From positions 186,001-250,000 of the forward strand of contig OY744465.1 of the NCBI GenBank assembly GCA_963556145.1: a DNA stretch of 64,000 nt, written 5' to 3'. The position numbers and the translations under genes were made by a program. The stretch is from Hygrocybe punicea (taxonomy: Eukaryota; Basidiomycota; Agaricomycetes; Agaricales; Hygrophoraceae). The notes beneath the pieces are model-generated. The model was not told the DNA's origin, ran no database searches, and saw only the letters and a list, made by a program, of their open reading frames with translations. Positions 21,874 to 32,640 of this stretch are shown in pieces. Positions within the stretch are counted from its first letter, which is position 1. Every line of letters begins with the position of its first letter.

Positions 21874-22352
21874 TCAGTCGTTTCTCAATGAAGCCTTAAT
21901 GATGCTCATTCATTGTACAGGTGGTATGTGTACCCTGATCCAGTTTAGTTTCTATTGAGGGGATTTATTGGGGCCTCTGTACGATATGAAATCCTGCTGT
22001 AATGTAATGCTATTGATGTCCGTTGATTCGTTCAACATGTTTACACCCATCCTTCTATCCTCCGAGGCCTATCCTATCAGCCAGGTAAGCTGGCGCCTGT
22101 GAGAAGGCCTAACCGAGGGCGCGGTACCTGACGATACGGCCGAAGCGCGCATCTGGGTTGTAAAGACGTGGCAGAGGCGAGATAGTGATGAGTGGTATTT
22201 CGGGTTCACGGAACTGTTCTGAATTTTAGCATCATTCCTGTAAACTAGTAAACAGATATATAAGTATGCGAACTTAGACCACCAAGGCTCGAGTTTCACT
22301 AGAGCGCGGAGCGTGAGCTATTGAGTCATGCCTCCAATGACTGCGAAAAACC

Positions 22353-23679
22353 TTAAATGCAAAGACCTCGCGTCTGTATCCATTCTTGAAGCCTCTCTAC
22401 CATGACATCTTCACAAAGCTGCCGCTGTTCCGGCTGTGGGGTTGGGTTTGCATTTTGAGACGGGGACAGGAAGAGCCATTGCTCAGCCAATCCATAACCT
22501 CCTCCATTTGGGGTCTCTGTCGCTCCTCCCGGGATGTTGACGCATGGTCCCCGCACTCCGCCCCATCTCCATGGCCCCCTTGTGCTCCAGACCGCAGTTC
22601 ATTGCGTCTTGCTGCTCGATCCACTCGACCTGGTTGTGATTGTTGTTGTCGTTGACCAATTTCGCTAATCGAGGCTTTGTCAGGCGGTTCAGTTTTGTAA
22701 TACGGAACTTGCATCTACTGGCGAAGAGTGTTCCTACAATCGTCTGAGCCCTACTTGCGCAATGCAACACATCATCCATAAATGAAATCCGTGATGATTG
22801 AAGGAGGCCAAAGCGCAGGTCTTTTGGACGGCGAGCATCTTGGTTGTTTCGGGCGAAATTAAGCATAGCTTCATCGAAAGAATGCATGGTGAGTCGTCCT
22901 GAAGGACCTGACACAGGCCGGAACGAGGGAGGAACATCCGCTATGCCTAACGCAAAATTTGGTGTCTTGAACCGGGGAGAACGAAGAGGATGAGAATGAA
23001 TGGCTTAAGGGATGTATACAAGATGATTTACCTTGAAGAATGTATCGCCGCGACCAAGCATGAGATGATAGAGCTTCGACAGTAGCAGGCCATATCTACA
23101 GTCACTGTTGTCCTCTCCATCCCTCTTGTGTCTGAGCTCAGTAAGACGCTGCATGTCCTGAATGGACAGGGGTTGAGGGAGTAGATACGGAAGAAACAGG
23201 TGTTACGTGCACCTCATCTCCCTTGGAACGCGAATCAGGTGTGATGCCTCACAGAAATATCTTCGCTGGCCGCTCATTACACACTCGCAATAATTTCATC
23301 TGCAAGGCTTGTCCGAGTTGTGGTTGAGTGGGAGTATGTGTCTGACTGTCGGTCATTGATTCCTTGGGAGTCGAGGCAAGCCTACAACTAGCATTTAGCG
23401 ACAACGACAAAATAGAAGAATGCACTTTGCGCCAAGTAATAATAGTTGTCTTGCAATGCATTCAAACTAACTGAATAATCAGCAACCTCCGGTCCTCCCG
23501 GTATTGTGGTGGGACCCTCTGTACGACCATAGATAGCGAAGGCAAGAAAGCGGAGCCGTTTGAGTGGTTGTAAGGTAAAAAGGCATGTGAAATTAAGATC
23601 CATCTGCCTCGAATTGGAGCCAGAGCTATACATCATCACTAAGTTCGGTCAAGTGTGTCGGGGGATTATTGGGATCCAT
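22353..23679 (-). CDS. Unrecognised multi-exon gene
   Basis: A likely start at ATG 23679 reads MDPNNPPTHLTELSDD. Further exon-like pieces are MDLNFTCLFTLQPLKRLRFL with IPGGPEVADYS (23600-23490), a Thr/Pro/Gln stretch with QTHTPTQPQLGQALQMK (23385-23255), and DLRFGLLQSSRISFMDDVLHC with RITKLNRLTKPRLAKLVNDN (22830-22640). The last part is basic and Asn/Gln/Arg-rich. No domain was recognised and the exon joins are not settled; one apparent intron would be only 28 nt, so the copy may be decayed. Confidence 0.35.
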
Positions 23680-23788
23680 GGCTGAAGGCGAAGGACAGTT
23701 CTCAGCGCAGCGGGACAAAGGGCTGCCAGTGTGTTGGGCGCTTAGTACTTACTGTACTCACTTAGTACCTGTTCTTCCAACATGCTAA

Positions 23789-23813
23789 CTAGGATTCGGA
23801 GTAACAGAACTCC
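23789..23813 (-). other. Candidate Helitron 3' terminus: hairpin plus CTAG
   Basis: Stem GGAGT (23798-23802) pairs with ACTCC (23809-23813) around a six-base loop. On the minus strand the hairpin is followed by GAATCCTAG and then a T, so the insertion point is A/T as Helitrons require (23788 is A on the plus strand). The stem is only 5 bp, so the call is moderate. Confidence 0.45.
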
Positions 23814-24032
23814 TAACAGTCTTCCACTTCCTTCTCACTGCCATGCCACGCCCTCAGGTCCGTGGAGACGAATCACCCACAACACATACCTTCGTGTACA
23901 CATGAAGGAAGCTATTAGAGCTATGACAAGCCTCGACGCAGCATTCCAAGGTTTTCCTTATTGGAGAACTTGTGCTAGAGGGCCATTGCTTTGCATGGCA
24001 TATCCGAGTCCTCTCAAAATTTATATGTGAAC

Positions 24033-27000
24033 TTATACAATAACATATATAGCAACACATGCTTGCTTGGAGTTGCATGTATTAAGAACTATATCATCCA
24101 ACTTGCCTTCATATTCCATAGATCTGCCAGTTACAATACCATCATGAAACCAGACATGTTTTGTTGTAGTGACAATGCGAGATGTGAAATGAACATCTCC
24201 AAAATATATAACACCTCTAAGATTATAATTACATGGTTGCAATTGACCCTCCACTGGTATTGCAAGATCATGGTCCAACGTTGTTGTTCCAGGAGGAATT
24301 GTAAATGCAAATAGCTGAGGTGAGCTTACAAATTTAAACTTTCTGAGTAGCGTATCATTACATATAGGACACTTTGAACTTAGAGGAGTCACAAAGAGAT
24401 CAATTCCATCTTGTATGGATTCACAACCAACTATTCCAATATCAATGCAGCATTTATGGGTTGTTATTTGGTGTCTTGGCACAGGGTGTCGTTGAGGGCA
24501 AAATACAGAAGACTCAAGTATGGGGACATCAGTTTGTAATAGATAATCCAAGAGTGTGTGAACACTAGTAAGTAATCCCCAAGGGAAGTTCCCAGGAGCG
24601 TAACGATATAAGCAACGCCTCAGATATTCCCGTATGTCTTCCAATGAATAATCACCATTGATATATTTCAAAAACCCATCTTCCATTAATTCTACAAACT
24701 GGTTATTCACATTTCGAAAAGATGTTAGTTGTCCAGTTTGACTTTCATGCCAGATAGCATAAAATATAATTATTGTGGAATCATATGCACAACTGTTATT
24801 GCTCCAACATATACCATCAGGAATATGTATAGATGCTGCTTGAGAATCCAGAATAGTGCTACATGTCTTTGACCTCTTTTTCTGTGGTGCAACACAAGAC
24901 CCACTAATTTTTCTTTTAGTAACTGTTGGTTGAACATTCTGAATTAGAGATGTTCCTTTTGCTGGAAATTTCTTCACATTGTCTAACATTTTCCACTGAC
25001 TATCATTCTCATCTGAATCCACATGAAATTTATCAGACATATTCCAGCGGATGGCTTTATGGACTTTTTCAGGTACATAGTGTTCACCTTTCCATTCTCT
25101 AAAAGATTTGATTAGTGTATTCCTGCGATCACCTGTGACTGACATTGGTAACTTGCTATTGTATCTTAAACGAACTATATCATCTAAAAGTTCTAGTTCA
25201 CGAAATTCTTGACGTAATACACCTGAAGCACCTCCAGTGATCTTTCTTGCATCAAAACCCTGAAGAATGATAGTTCCAGATGCAGAAGAACTCCGTGACA
25301 AAGCAGTATAATATGAATGATGAGACTGGCTGTTGTTAAGGTTCACTACATTATATGGCCTTGTCTTACCTTGAGAAGAGTAATCTGTCATCGAAAAGTT
25401 GGGAAGAACCTCCACTTGACTACGAGAAATAGTGATTGAAGAATCATCTGGTAGTGCACAATCTACAGTATTGGTGGTTTTTGTTATTGGAACAACATTC
25501 TCTGGAAGCCCATCAAATTGAACAGTCTGTGGAGGATTGATAAGCTTTACAAACAAGGTGTCCAAAACTCTCTGACCCAGTGAACCAATCTCATGCTGCC
25601 AACCATATATAGTACCTTCTTGACCACGAGTTATACACAGTTCTGTTGCACTATTGTTCCGAATCATGATTGGCATCCCAACACACAAAGAAAGTTTTCC
25701 AGGTATGCATTTTGCATTTGAGCTATGTGGTTGATTCCAAATGATGCTCTGAACATTCTTAGATAGTGTTGTAACCTTATTGATTCTAGAACGAGCTGAG
25801 TTTTTGCATTTTTTCTTCTCATAGGAACTGCTAATTGAATCTTCAGAAAAAAAGTCAACCAATGGCTGAGAAGTCTCCTTAGAAAATCTCAATGAACCCA
25901 AGCAATTAATCTCATCCTTATGAATATTAAAATTTGTGATTATTGAAACTTGCCTAAACTCATTGTCTTTCACTGAAGCACGACCAGGTATGTTGCTTGA
26001 AATTCGTGACCGTAGAAATATGATATCATCAAGAGTGCATGCTTTATATCGCATGTTTGTAAGAGCTTGTCTTAACTGAGAATCTTCTTTAGTTTGACTT
26101 CTTTGTCTCATGTTTTCTCGTAATATGACAACAGTTGTAACTTGGTGCCATAATGCTTTACCAATTGCAGCTTCTTGATCAAAACGGCTAGTAGCGTGAG
26201 AGCCAACAGTTCTACTATACAAAGATGCATTTTCATGTCCTATTGCTGGTGGCAACTGTGCAAAGTCTCCTGCAAATATCATATTTTTTCCACCCCATGG
26301 CATTTCTGTTTCATTAAAAATTTTTGGCATCCTCACACTAATACGATACATGTCTCGACAAGATAACATAGACACTTCATCAAAAAAAATATAGTCAACA
26401 CCTTGCAATCGCAACCTTAACTGAGAAAGCTGTTTGGCTGACAAATGTTCATCACTTTTCTCATTTAAGCCAAATACATAATGATAAGTGGATCCTGCTA
26501 GAAGAGCAGCAGCTGTTCCAGTAGGTGCAACAATGATGAAGCGATGTGTTTCATTTCTTTTATTGAAAAATTGCACCAATGCCTTCAATACCTGGGTTTT
26601 TCCTGTGCCACCCATACCACCAATGTACATCTTTAATTGATCAGAAGTTTCTGTAGAAGCATGATGTGAAACAATATGAAAAGCTCTAATTTGCTCTTGA
26701 TTGAGATGAAATTCCTCAACAACATTCTCTATTTCTAATTTAGATTTTACTGAATAATATTTTTTTTCAAAATATGTCTTATCAATAATTCTAACATTGT
26801 TGTGATAGGATCTATGTAAAATTTTCTCAGGATTGGCAACACTTGGTAAGTTTTCTGCACGGAGGTTGAGCAGATCTTGTCGTTTCTTCAGCACAGCAGC
26901 TTTCCATTGAGTTCCAGTCTGGATAATTGTAGGTGGAGGAGGAGGCTGAACACTCAAATTTGCTGGCACAACCTCAGTCCAACCAGTTTGTGTTACCACA

Positions 27001-30000
27001 GACCGTATTGTTGCCATGTCAAGTTGACGTTTCTTTTCACGCTTTCCTACTGCTTTTAAATCTACATCAATCTCTTCACATAGATTTGGAAATGCTTCAT
27101 CATCAATCACATCTTCTAATTCAATATCATCATTCAATGTAGCTTCATCAGCCTTGAGCCAACTTGGAAAATTTGCTGATCCTTTGCGAAGCTGGGCATG
27201 AAAATCATCTCTAGCATCAAGACATTCATATCGAATATTGAAATTTTCGATAAGTTCCAATTGTCTCTTACTAAATTCATATGACAAAAATGATTCATCC
27301 CATGATTGAACAACTGTTTTCAAGTCATGTCCAGTCCGCCATGGTCGAAATAATGCAAGCATTGTAGAGCAATAATATTCACGATCACCTTGATCACAGC
27401 GTGGCAATATAGCACCTGTAAAAGTAGGAACACGTGCACTGCTCTCCTTCACACATCGTGTTCCATGTGAAGTGTGAAGTGGATGAGCATCAAGGAAAGA
27501 GAAAAAGCCTGAAGAGATATTAGTTTTTGTTTCTTTGTTGTTTGCTTCTTCTGAGATACATGCCTTTTTAGTATTCAAAATACCTGTGCATAAGACACTA
27601 TGATTATATTGGCTATCCACATCAGATACATCTTTTTCACTTGGTAAATCACAAGAAGTATCATAATGAGTACTCTCATCATCAACACTGACAGGTGTTT
27701 CATAACACTTGTTAGTTTTTTTCTTTGACTCAGGAAACTTCTCACGTTTACAACGACTTACCCAGTCATATAGGCACATATACTCTAGCTCAAGAGGTCG
27801 ATATATATAATCATAAACATGAGACAGACCAATAATACAACCTTGGCGTTTAATCAATGCTACCTTTTCAGCATTATCTCTGGTATCTTTTGGATTCCAA
27901 ATTATACGTGCCTCATGAACATAGCTCTGCCAATAGAATGGAACAAATTGATAGTTTGTATAATGGTCAGGGTTACGTAAGAGGTACATGCATATCATTG
28001 GGGCACCAAATTCCATCTTTGCACTCAGACTATTAACAATTTTTGTCATAAGTCTGCGAGCTTTTTCCTTTTGTGTATCAGTGCCTCCAATCATCTCACT
28101 GTTCCTCTGAAACATAGCACGAATTGTATCAAAGATAACATGTGTTTTTAAACATACTTTTGTAATGTAATCTGAAACATAAAGAATTACACCTTTAATG
28201 GCAGTTCCAGATTTTAGACTTGTTACATCTGTGTTTGAGCGACACAAATAGGTAAGCAATGGTGTAACAGTATTTATCATAGGTTCTTTTTTTTTCATGT
28301 TAAGAGCACCTGTTTCAGGATCCACTTCAGTTTTGTTGAACACTGGTCGAGGAAAACGAGCTTTACACTTGCCCCACTGGTTATCCAAACATCCAACATA
28401 TTGACGATTTTTATTTTGAGATCCATCTTTATTTCTGTTGGTAGTGCAGCGATGTATATTAGACTTGGCCAAAATATCATCAACTTCAAAATTAAACTTA
28501 TGATCCCACTTCCTCACTGCTTGACATTTGGAACAAGTGCCACATGGCTTTGAACAAGGCTTTGGGGGTGCCTTAGGCAATATCAGTGTTGGATCTATGT
28601 AATTGGATGATTGTGAAACTTCATCAATTTTTTCAAACACTTCATTTTGTGTTCCTGTAAGAAATTCTCCAATATGTGTGCTTTCCAGATACTCAATGAT
28701 CTTTCTCTGAAAATCTGATGAAGGATCCAATATTTTCTTTCTAATTTCTTGTGGACTCAGACATCCACGAATCCAAATCAAGATGTGAAGATGCAAAGTA
28801 AGACGACCTTGTTGTTCAACTGTGCCATAATAAGCTGAAGTTTCTCCATATATTCCAGGATGATCTGTATTCACACCTAAAACATGCTTAATAAAAAGAT
28901 TAACCATGAAGTCAAAGAATCTTGCTCCTGCCACTGGATTTTTGGCAATCATACGGATTCGCTCATCATGTGATTTAATTGTTGGATTAAAAGTTTCCTT
29001 TGTATCAGCAAAGTATAAACAAATAGGATGCTTAACATCAGCTGGAGATAGTGTAATATACCATGAGGGAGCACCACAATATGCAATCAGAGACCAAATT
29101 TCATTTCTCATATACTTCTTACTTGTTATAGATCCACTTACTTTAGCTCCTACATGATCCAAGTCTTGTACAATCTGATAACAATCTTTCTCTTCTTGGT
29201 TAACTGGTTTTACAGCTTCTCCATCTGAGAGCCTTTTTGCCAAAGAATGCAATACATCTTGGTTAACATTTAATAAACGATTGGTGATATCCTTGAATTT
29301 TGATTTGTCTGCAAGTAAATATCCACTTGCTGTGCTTGCCTTGATTTGAGCATGACTAAAAGCAACAAAAGGAAAGTATATGTCTGTCTGAAAGCGTTTA
29401 TCATGATACATAAGTAGATGTCGCTTATGCTCAGCATCAGACAAAGATGTTGAACCTATGCCACCTAATCCATATGGAAATAACCATGGGAACATTTGTG
29501 GATAAAGCTCTGGGTTTTTATAGATTGACTCATATGTAGATGATTGACCAACTGCCAACACCTTACCACCACTGTTCAGATGTCGAAGTGCAATACCCTT
29601 GAGAGAGTTTATTGTTTGGGTATTAAGAGAGTCACTAGTCAGTCCATGAACAACAAAAGGACAATCACCATCTTCAGTACCATCTTCACATTCATTGTCA
29701 AATACACTTGTCCCCTCTGGTACTTTATTTGTTTCTTTATGACGATACTCAACTGAGACAGGTGGACTATCTTCAGGGTATTGTGCAAGGTTATCATAAG
29801 ATATATCCAAGTCATGGTAGTCAATGTGATTAACTTTTAACCATTCAAGTGCTCTTGAAACATAGTTCCTGCGCACCAGCAGTGGAGTGCGTTCAAAGTC
29901 TTTTGCTGTTGGCTTACATGGTCCTGTGAACAAAATAGCCAGAACATCATCAAGGTCCTCAGCAGGGGGTGGTAGGGCCTGGTACACTTTTGGAATGGGT

Positions 30001-31679
30001 GATTGAAATGCAACAACATGTGATGTCATTTTTCTCATGCCTGAGGCAACCTGCACGAAACAACAATTGTGTCGTATGCGAGCTACAAGAAGTTTTTCAA
30101 CAAATCGAAGATCCAAGAGTTCTTTTGGAACACAACCAAGCCAAAGACCTCTGGCCAGAGCAAGCTTTGGAATCTTTCCTTTCCTAATACAACTTCGACA
30201 TTCCCCACAAATTTTATCACATTGATAGTCTAGAACAGGACCTTTGAATTCTCTGATTCTCTCTGAAGAATCTTTACGCTCAATTCTTGTCACACCTGGA
30301 GCGTCTAAGATATTGAGCATACCTTTTACACTTTTCAAGCGACTCAGATTACTCAAAGGCACCAATTCCCCACACACAGCACACCCTGACTCTTCAAATC
30401 TGTTGGGTTTTGAATCATTGCAAAAGTCTGATATAACATTATGAGTCAGATTTTGAGACAATGGAGGTGGAGGGAAATCGCATACTTGAGGTTCTTTTGA
30501 AGTAAGCTGTATGCACCGTTGTCTTTTTACTGTCTGAGATTTTGCAAAGGAGAATATGCTAAAATGATGCATACAATTGAGACAGTCATGGTTTTCAAAA
30601 TATGCCAACATATCCTTTTTGAGTACATGAGAGCCAATAGAAATATTGTGCACATGTGCAATCTTATGTACCATTTTACCAGATATATGAGGGACAATGT
30701 TAAGCAAAGGTATTCTTGTATATACAAACTTATCAATGGGATAAATATTTTTGTCTGCCTTATTAATGTGATCAACAAAATGATAAAATGACTCAGGATC
30801 AATATTATCACCACTATTTTCAAGATATGGATGTAAAGCTTGTGCAGGAAATAGATAAGATCTCCCACCACCCACAAGCTTTGAGGTTATATGCACATGT
30901 TTATTAACATCTTTAAATATAGTGGGGTTGTGTAATTGATGCAACTCCAAACAAGGCAAGAACCAGGAAGTGGGTTGAAAAATGACAGTGCAAAACACAA
31001 GACACTTTAACACTGAAACTAAGTCATGAATAATAAATAACCAGTGTAAATCAAGACATACTGGAAGATGAAGGCCAATGACATAGAAATGCAGCACAGA
31101 TGAAGCACGTACAACACCATTCGGAGCATGCTTCCACAGCTTTGTAATTTTCAATGGCATATTTGAGAGAGCAATCATTGCATAGAAATCATGACGTAAC
31201 ATTTGATTCCGACACATATAAAGAGATAGAGCAGTACATATGGCCAAAATATTATGTTTTGGCATGGCATAAATGTGTACCAACAAATAGTATAGCTCTA
31301 TCAGTATATGGTGAACCCAAGACAAACTGCGTATGACATTAACAACAGTGGATGATTTAAAGACATTGGACATTTTAAAGACATTGGACATGGTTGACAA
31401 CAGACAACTGTTGCGGGCAAATGACAAGTGCATTGCGCACGAAGATGACATGTGACTCGTCACAAAGAAAGTAGCAATCTGCAGAACATGTGAGAAGTTG
31501 AAGTATTTAAAAAAGAGTACACCAACCATTGGGGCACGGTCTACTTTGGGGAGCCGTATATATTCACCTAGACTAGAGTGGGAGGGAACATACAAATGCT
31601 TTCCGTCGGAGTAAGGAAACTCCTTACACGATAAATGGGAATAAAATGGGTGAGTGGACCCAACCACGTCGGATGACAT
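24033..31679 (-). CDS. Helitron Rep-helicase with C-terminal ubiquitin-protease-like domain
   Basis: One frame of 2548 codons. In order: two Cys clusters (CAVCGEL near residue 433, CDKICGECRSC near 490); a DUF6570-like segment (LARGLWLG, SGMRKMTSHVV) at about 515-620; the Helitron-like N domain and Rep with the HUH motif HLHILIW near 963 and Tyr-containing YVSDYITK near 1168; a Pif1-type helicase with Walker A GGMGGTGKT near 1685, FFDEVSM near 1766, GDFAQLPP near 1808 and YTALSRS in the last motif; and a tail from about 2285 with SNNSCAYDS (Cys box) and YFGDVHFTSR...WFHDG (His box), the layout of a USP-type cysteine protease. The protein would nick, unwind and transfer one strand during rolling-circle transposition; the protease role is unknown. 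The first 250 residues have low-quality, hydrophobic sequence, so the true start may be internal or reached by splicing from upstream. Confidence 0.85.
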   Translation of the reverse strand: MSSDVVGSTHPFYSHLSCKEFPYSDGKHLYVPSHSSLGEYIRLPKVDRAPMVGVLFFKYFNFSHVLQIATFFVTSHMSSSCAMHLSFARNSCLLSTMSNVFKMSNVFKSSTVVNVIRSLSWVHHILIELYYLLVHIYAMPKHNILAICTALSLYMCRNQMLRHDFYAMIALSNMPLKITKLWKHAPNGVVRASSVLHFYVIGLHLPVCLDLHWLFIIHDLVSVLKCLVFCTVIFQPTSWFLPCLELHQLHNPTIFKDVNKHVHITSKLVGGGRSYLFPAQALHPYLENSGDNIDPESFYHFVDHINKADKNIYPIDKFVYTRIPLLNIVPHISGKMVHKIAHVHNISIGSHVLKKDMLAYFENHDCLNCMHHFSIFSFAKSQTVKRQRCIQLTSKEPQVCDFPPPPLSQNLTHNVISDFCNDSKPNRFEESGCAVCGELVPLSNLSRLKSVKGMLNILDAPGVTRIERKDSSERIREFKGPVLDYQCDKICGECRSCIRKGKIPKLALARGLWLGCVPKELLDLRFVEKLLVARIRHNCCFVQVASGMRKMTSHVVAFQSPIPKVYQALPPPAEDLDDVLAILFTGPCKPTAKDFERTPLLVRRNYVSRALEWLKVNHIDYHDLDISYDNLAQYPEDSPPVSVEYRHKETNKVPEGTSVFDNECEDGTEDGDCPFVVHGLTSDSLNTQTINSLKGIALRHLNSGGKVLAVGQSSTYESIYKNPELYPQMFPWLFPYGLGGIGSTSLSDAEHKRHLLMYHDKRFQTDIYFPFVAFSHAQIKASTASGYLLADKSKFKDITNRLLNVNQDVLHSLAKRLSDGEAVKPVNQEEKDCYQIVQDLDHVGAKVSGSITSKKYMRNEIWSLIAYCGAPSWYITLSPADVKHPICLYFADTKETFNPTIKSHDERIRMIAKNPVAGARFFDFMVNLFIKHVLGVNTDHPGIYGETSAYYGTVEQQGRLTLHLHILIWIRGCLSPQEIRKKILDPSSDFQRKIIEYLESTHIGEFLTGTQNEVFEKIDEVSQSSNYIDPTLILPKAPPKPCSKPCGTCSKCQAVRKWDHKFNFEVDDILAKSNIHRCTTNRNKDGSQNKNRQYVGCLDNQWGKCKARFPRPVFNKTEVDPETGALNMKKKEPMINTVTPLLTYLCRSNTDVTSLKSGTAIKGVILYVSDYITKVCLKTHVIFDTIRAMFQRNSEMIGGTDTQKEKARRLMTKIVNSLSAKMEFGAPMICMYLLRNPDHYTNYQFVPFYWQSYVHEARIIWNPKDTRDNAEKVALIKRQGCIIGLSHVYDYIYRPLELEYMCLYDWVSRCKREKFPESKKKTNKCYETPVSVDDESTHYDTSCDLPSEKDVSDVDSQYNHSVLCTGILNTKKACISEEANNKETKTNISSGFFSFLDAHPLHTSHGTRCVKESSARVPTFTGAILPRCDQGDREYYCSTMLALFRPWRTGHDLKTVVQSWDESFLSYEFSKRQLELIENFNIRYECLDARDDFHAQLRKGSANFPSWLKADEATLNDDIELEDVIDDEAFPNLCEEIDVDLKAVGKREKKRQLDMATIRSVVTQTGWTEVVPANLSVQPPPPPTIIQTGTQWKAAVLKKRQDLLNLRAENLPSVANPEKILHRSYHNNVRIIDKTYFEKKYYSVKSKLEIENVVEEFHLNQEQIRAFHIVSHHASTETSDQLKMYIGGMGGTGKTQVLKALVQFFNKRNETHRFIIVAPTGTAAALLAGSTYHYVFGLNEKSDEHLSAKQLSQLRLRLQGVDYIFFDEVSMLSCRDMYRISVRMPKIFNETEMPWGGKNMIFAGDFAQLPPAIGHENASLYSRTVGSHATSRFDQEAAIGKALWHQVTTVVILRENMRQRSQTKEDSQLRQALTNMRYKACTLDDIIFLRSRISSNIPGRASVKDNEFRQVSIITNFNIHKDEINCLGSLRFSKETSQPLVDFFSEDSISSSYEKKKCKNSARSRINKVTTLSKNVQSIIWNQPHSSNAKCIPGKLSLCVGMPIMIRNNSATELCITRGQEGTIYGWQHEIGSLGQRVLDTLFVKLINPPQTVQFDGLPENVVPITKTTNTVDCALPDDSSITISRSQVEVLPNFSMTDYSSQGKTRPYNVVNLNNSQSHHSYYTALSRSSSASGTIILQGFDARKITGGASGVLRQEFRELELLDDIVRLRYNSKLPMSVTGDRRNTLIKSFREWKGEHYVPEKVHKAIRWNMSDKFHVDSDENDSQWKMLDNVKKFPAKGTSLIQNVQPTVTKRKISGSCVAPQKKRSKTCSTILDSQAASIHIPDGICWSNNSCAYDSTIIIFYAIWHESQTGQLTSFRNVNNQFVELMEDGFLKYINGDYSLEDIREYLRRCLYRYAPGNFPWGLLTSVHTLLDYLLQTDVPILESSVFCPQRHPVPRHQITTHKCCIDIGIVGCESIQDGIDLFVTPLSSKCPICNDTLLRKFKFVSSPQLFAFTIPPGTTTLDHDLAIPVEGQLQPCNYNLRGVIYFGDVHFTSRIVTTTKHVWFHDGIVTGRSMEYEGKLDDIVLNTCNSKQACVAIYVIV

Positions 31680-31689
31680 TGGGAAGTGA

Positions 31690-31855
31690 TGATCACATAG
31701 TAGCGTAGTATTTTCACTGCAAATGATTAATTAGCAAACAAAACATAAAATAAGACAATAACGAAACACACAAATGAGAATACAACCATCGCATGGTTGT
31801 AAACAAGTCAGGAGCTATTGAGATATGATTACCATATAGCAGCGAGGGATTTTCA
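31690..31855 (-). repeat. Exon-like duplication upstream of the Helitron frame
   Basis: On the minus strand two blocks, beginning at 31855 and 31716, start with an AG acceptor followed by TGAAAATxCxxCGCTxCTAT and agree at about 23 of 31 positions. Each would encode ENPSLLYGNH or ENTTLLCDHH. A well-formed upstream exon (donor GTATGT at about 31904) could splice to either one. They may be alternative first exons of the Helitron gene or a decayed duplication. Confidence 0.35.
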
Positions 31856-32640
31856 CTACCAAGAACCAACAAACTCATATAAAGGTCGACATAAAAAAAA
31901 CATACCCAATTGACAAGTCAAGTGATTGACGGCATTCTTCGTGCACCCATTGGGAATACTGATACTAATCAGTATATAAAGCACGACATTAATAAAAGCA
32001 AGATAACTCACCATTGGGACATGGTCAAATCGAACAAGCGATGCAATCAAACTATATGTCGACATCCCAGCAAAGCAAGGCGATTGTCTGAAGTCAAACA
32101 AGGTAAATAGAATATCACTGGGATACCAATAAAAAACACACATGGGAGAGAACCGGCGAAGCCAATATACAGGGTTTCTGTGGACGGACTTGAAGCAAAT
32201 GCAAATATCAGAAGAAAAAGGACCTACTCTACAATCCAAGCCTCATAGAGGTGGGGCAGAAACAGGCCACTGCTCAACACATATGATAGGAAGAATTGCA
32301 ATAGAGCGAAGAGAGTCACAGAGGCTGGAATAGCCCATATAAAATTGAAGACTTTCATTTTTTGCGACGGTGTGCTGGCAAGTAAATCAAACTCCACCAA
32401 ACAAACTACCATGATGCGTCGACAAAAAACTAGGTGAGGTCAATCGCATTGCCTTATATCTGATCGACTACATTTTACAAAACTAGGTAACCATGAATGT
32501 CGTAGGCATAAATGAAGATGGGGCAGATAGGCCTTCATCAATCCACTACTTGTAGCAAGACGGCATGCGCATTGCGCAGTAGCAAGTCATACCGCGATGT
32601 CTAGCGTTAAGAGGGCTGCAGGATCAGATTACATTTTCAA
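31717..32640. other. Region with splice-like signals but no settled gene
   Basis: Minus-strand pieces with GT-AG borders are present (for example a block ending FDHVPM at about 32020, donor GTGAGT, and a block YSQWVHEECRQSLDLSIG at 31959-31905). They may be 5' exons of the Helitron transcript or of a short separate gene. Nothing is recognised on the plus strand. Confidence 0.3.

Larger units (their letters stand above)
23789..31679 (-). mobile_element. Helitron (3' end assigned, 5' end not found)
   Basis: The element is defined by the RepHel frame inside it. On the minus strand a 3' end of the expected form is present: a short hairpin, nine bases, then CTAG followed by T. The 5' TC end was not identified; it should lie upstream of 31679, possibly as far as 32.6 kb. 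The whole block is visibly more AT-rich than the genes on either side. The long frame is free of stops, so this copy could be autonomous. Confidence 0.65.

Noticed and set aside
22069..22299. Short minus-strand frame between the PD-(D/E)XK gene and the next gene
   Set aside because: No motif and no splice partner.
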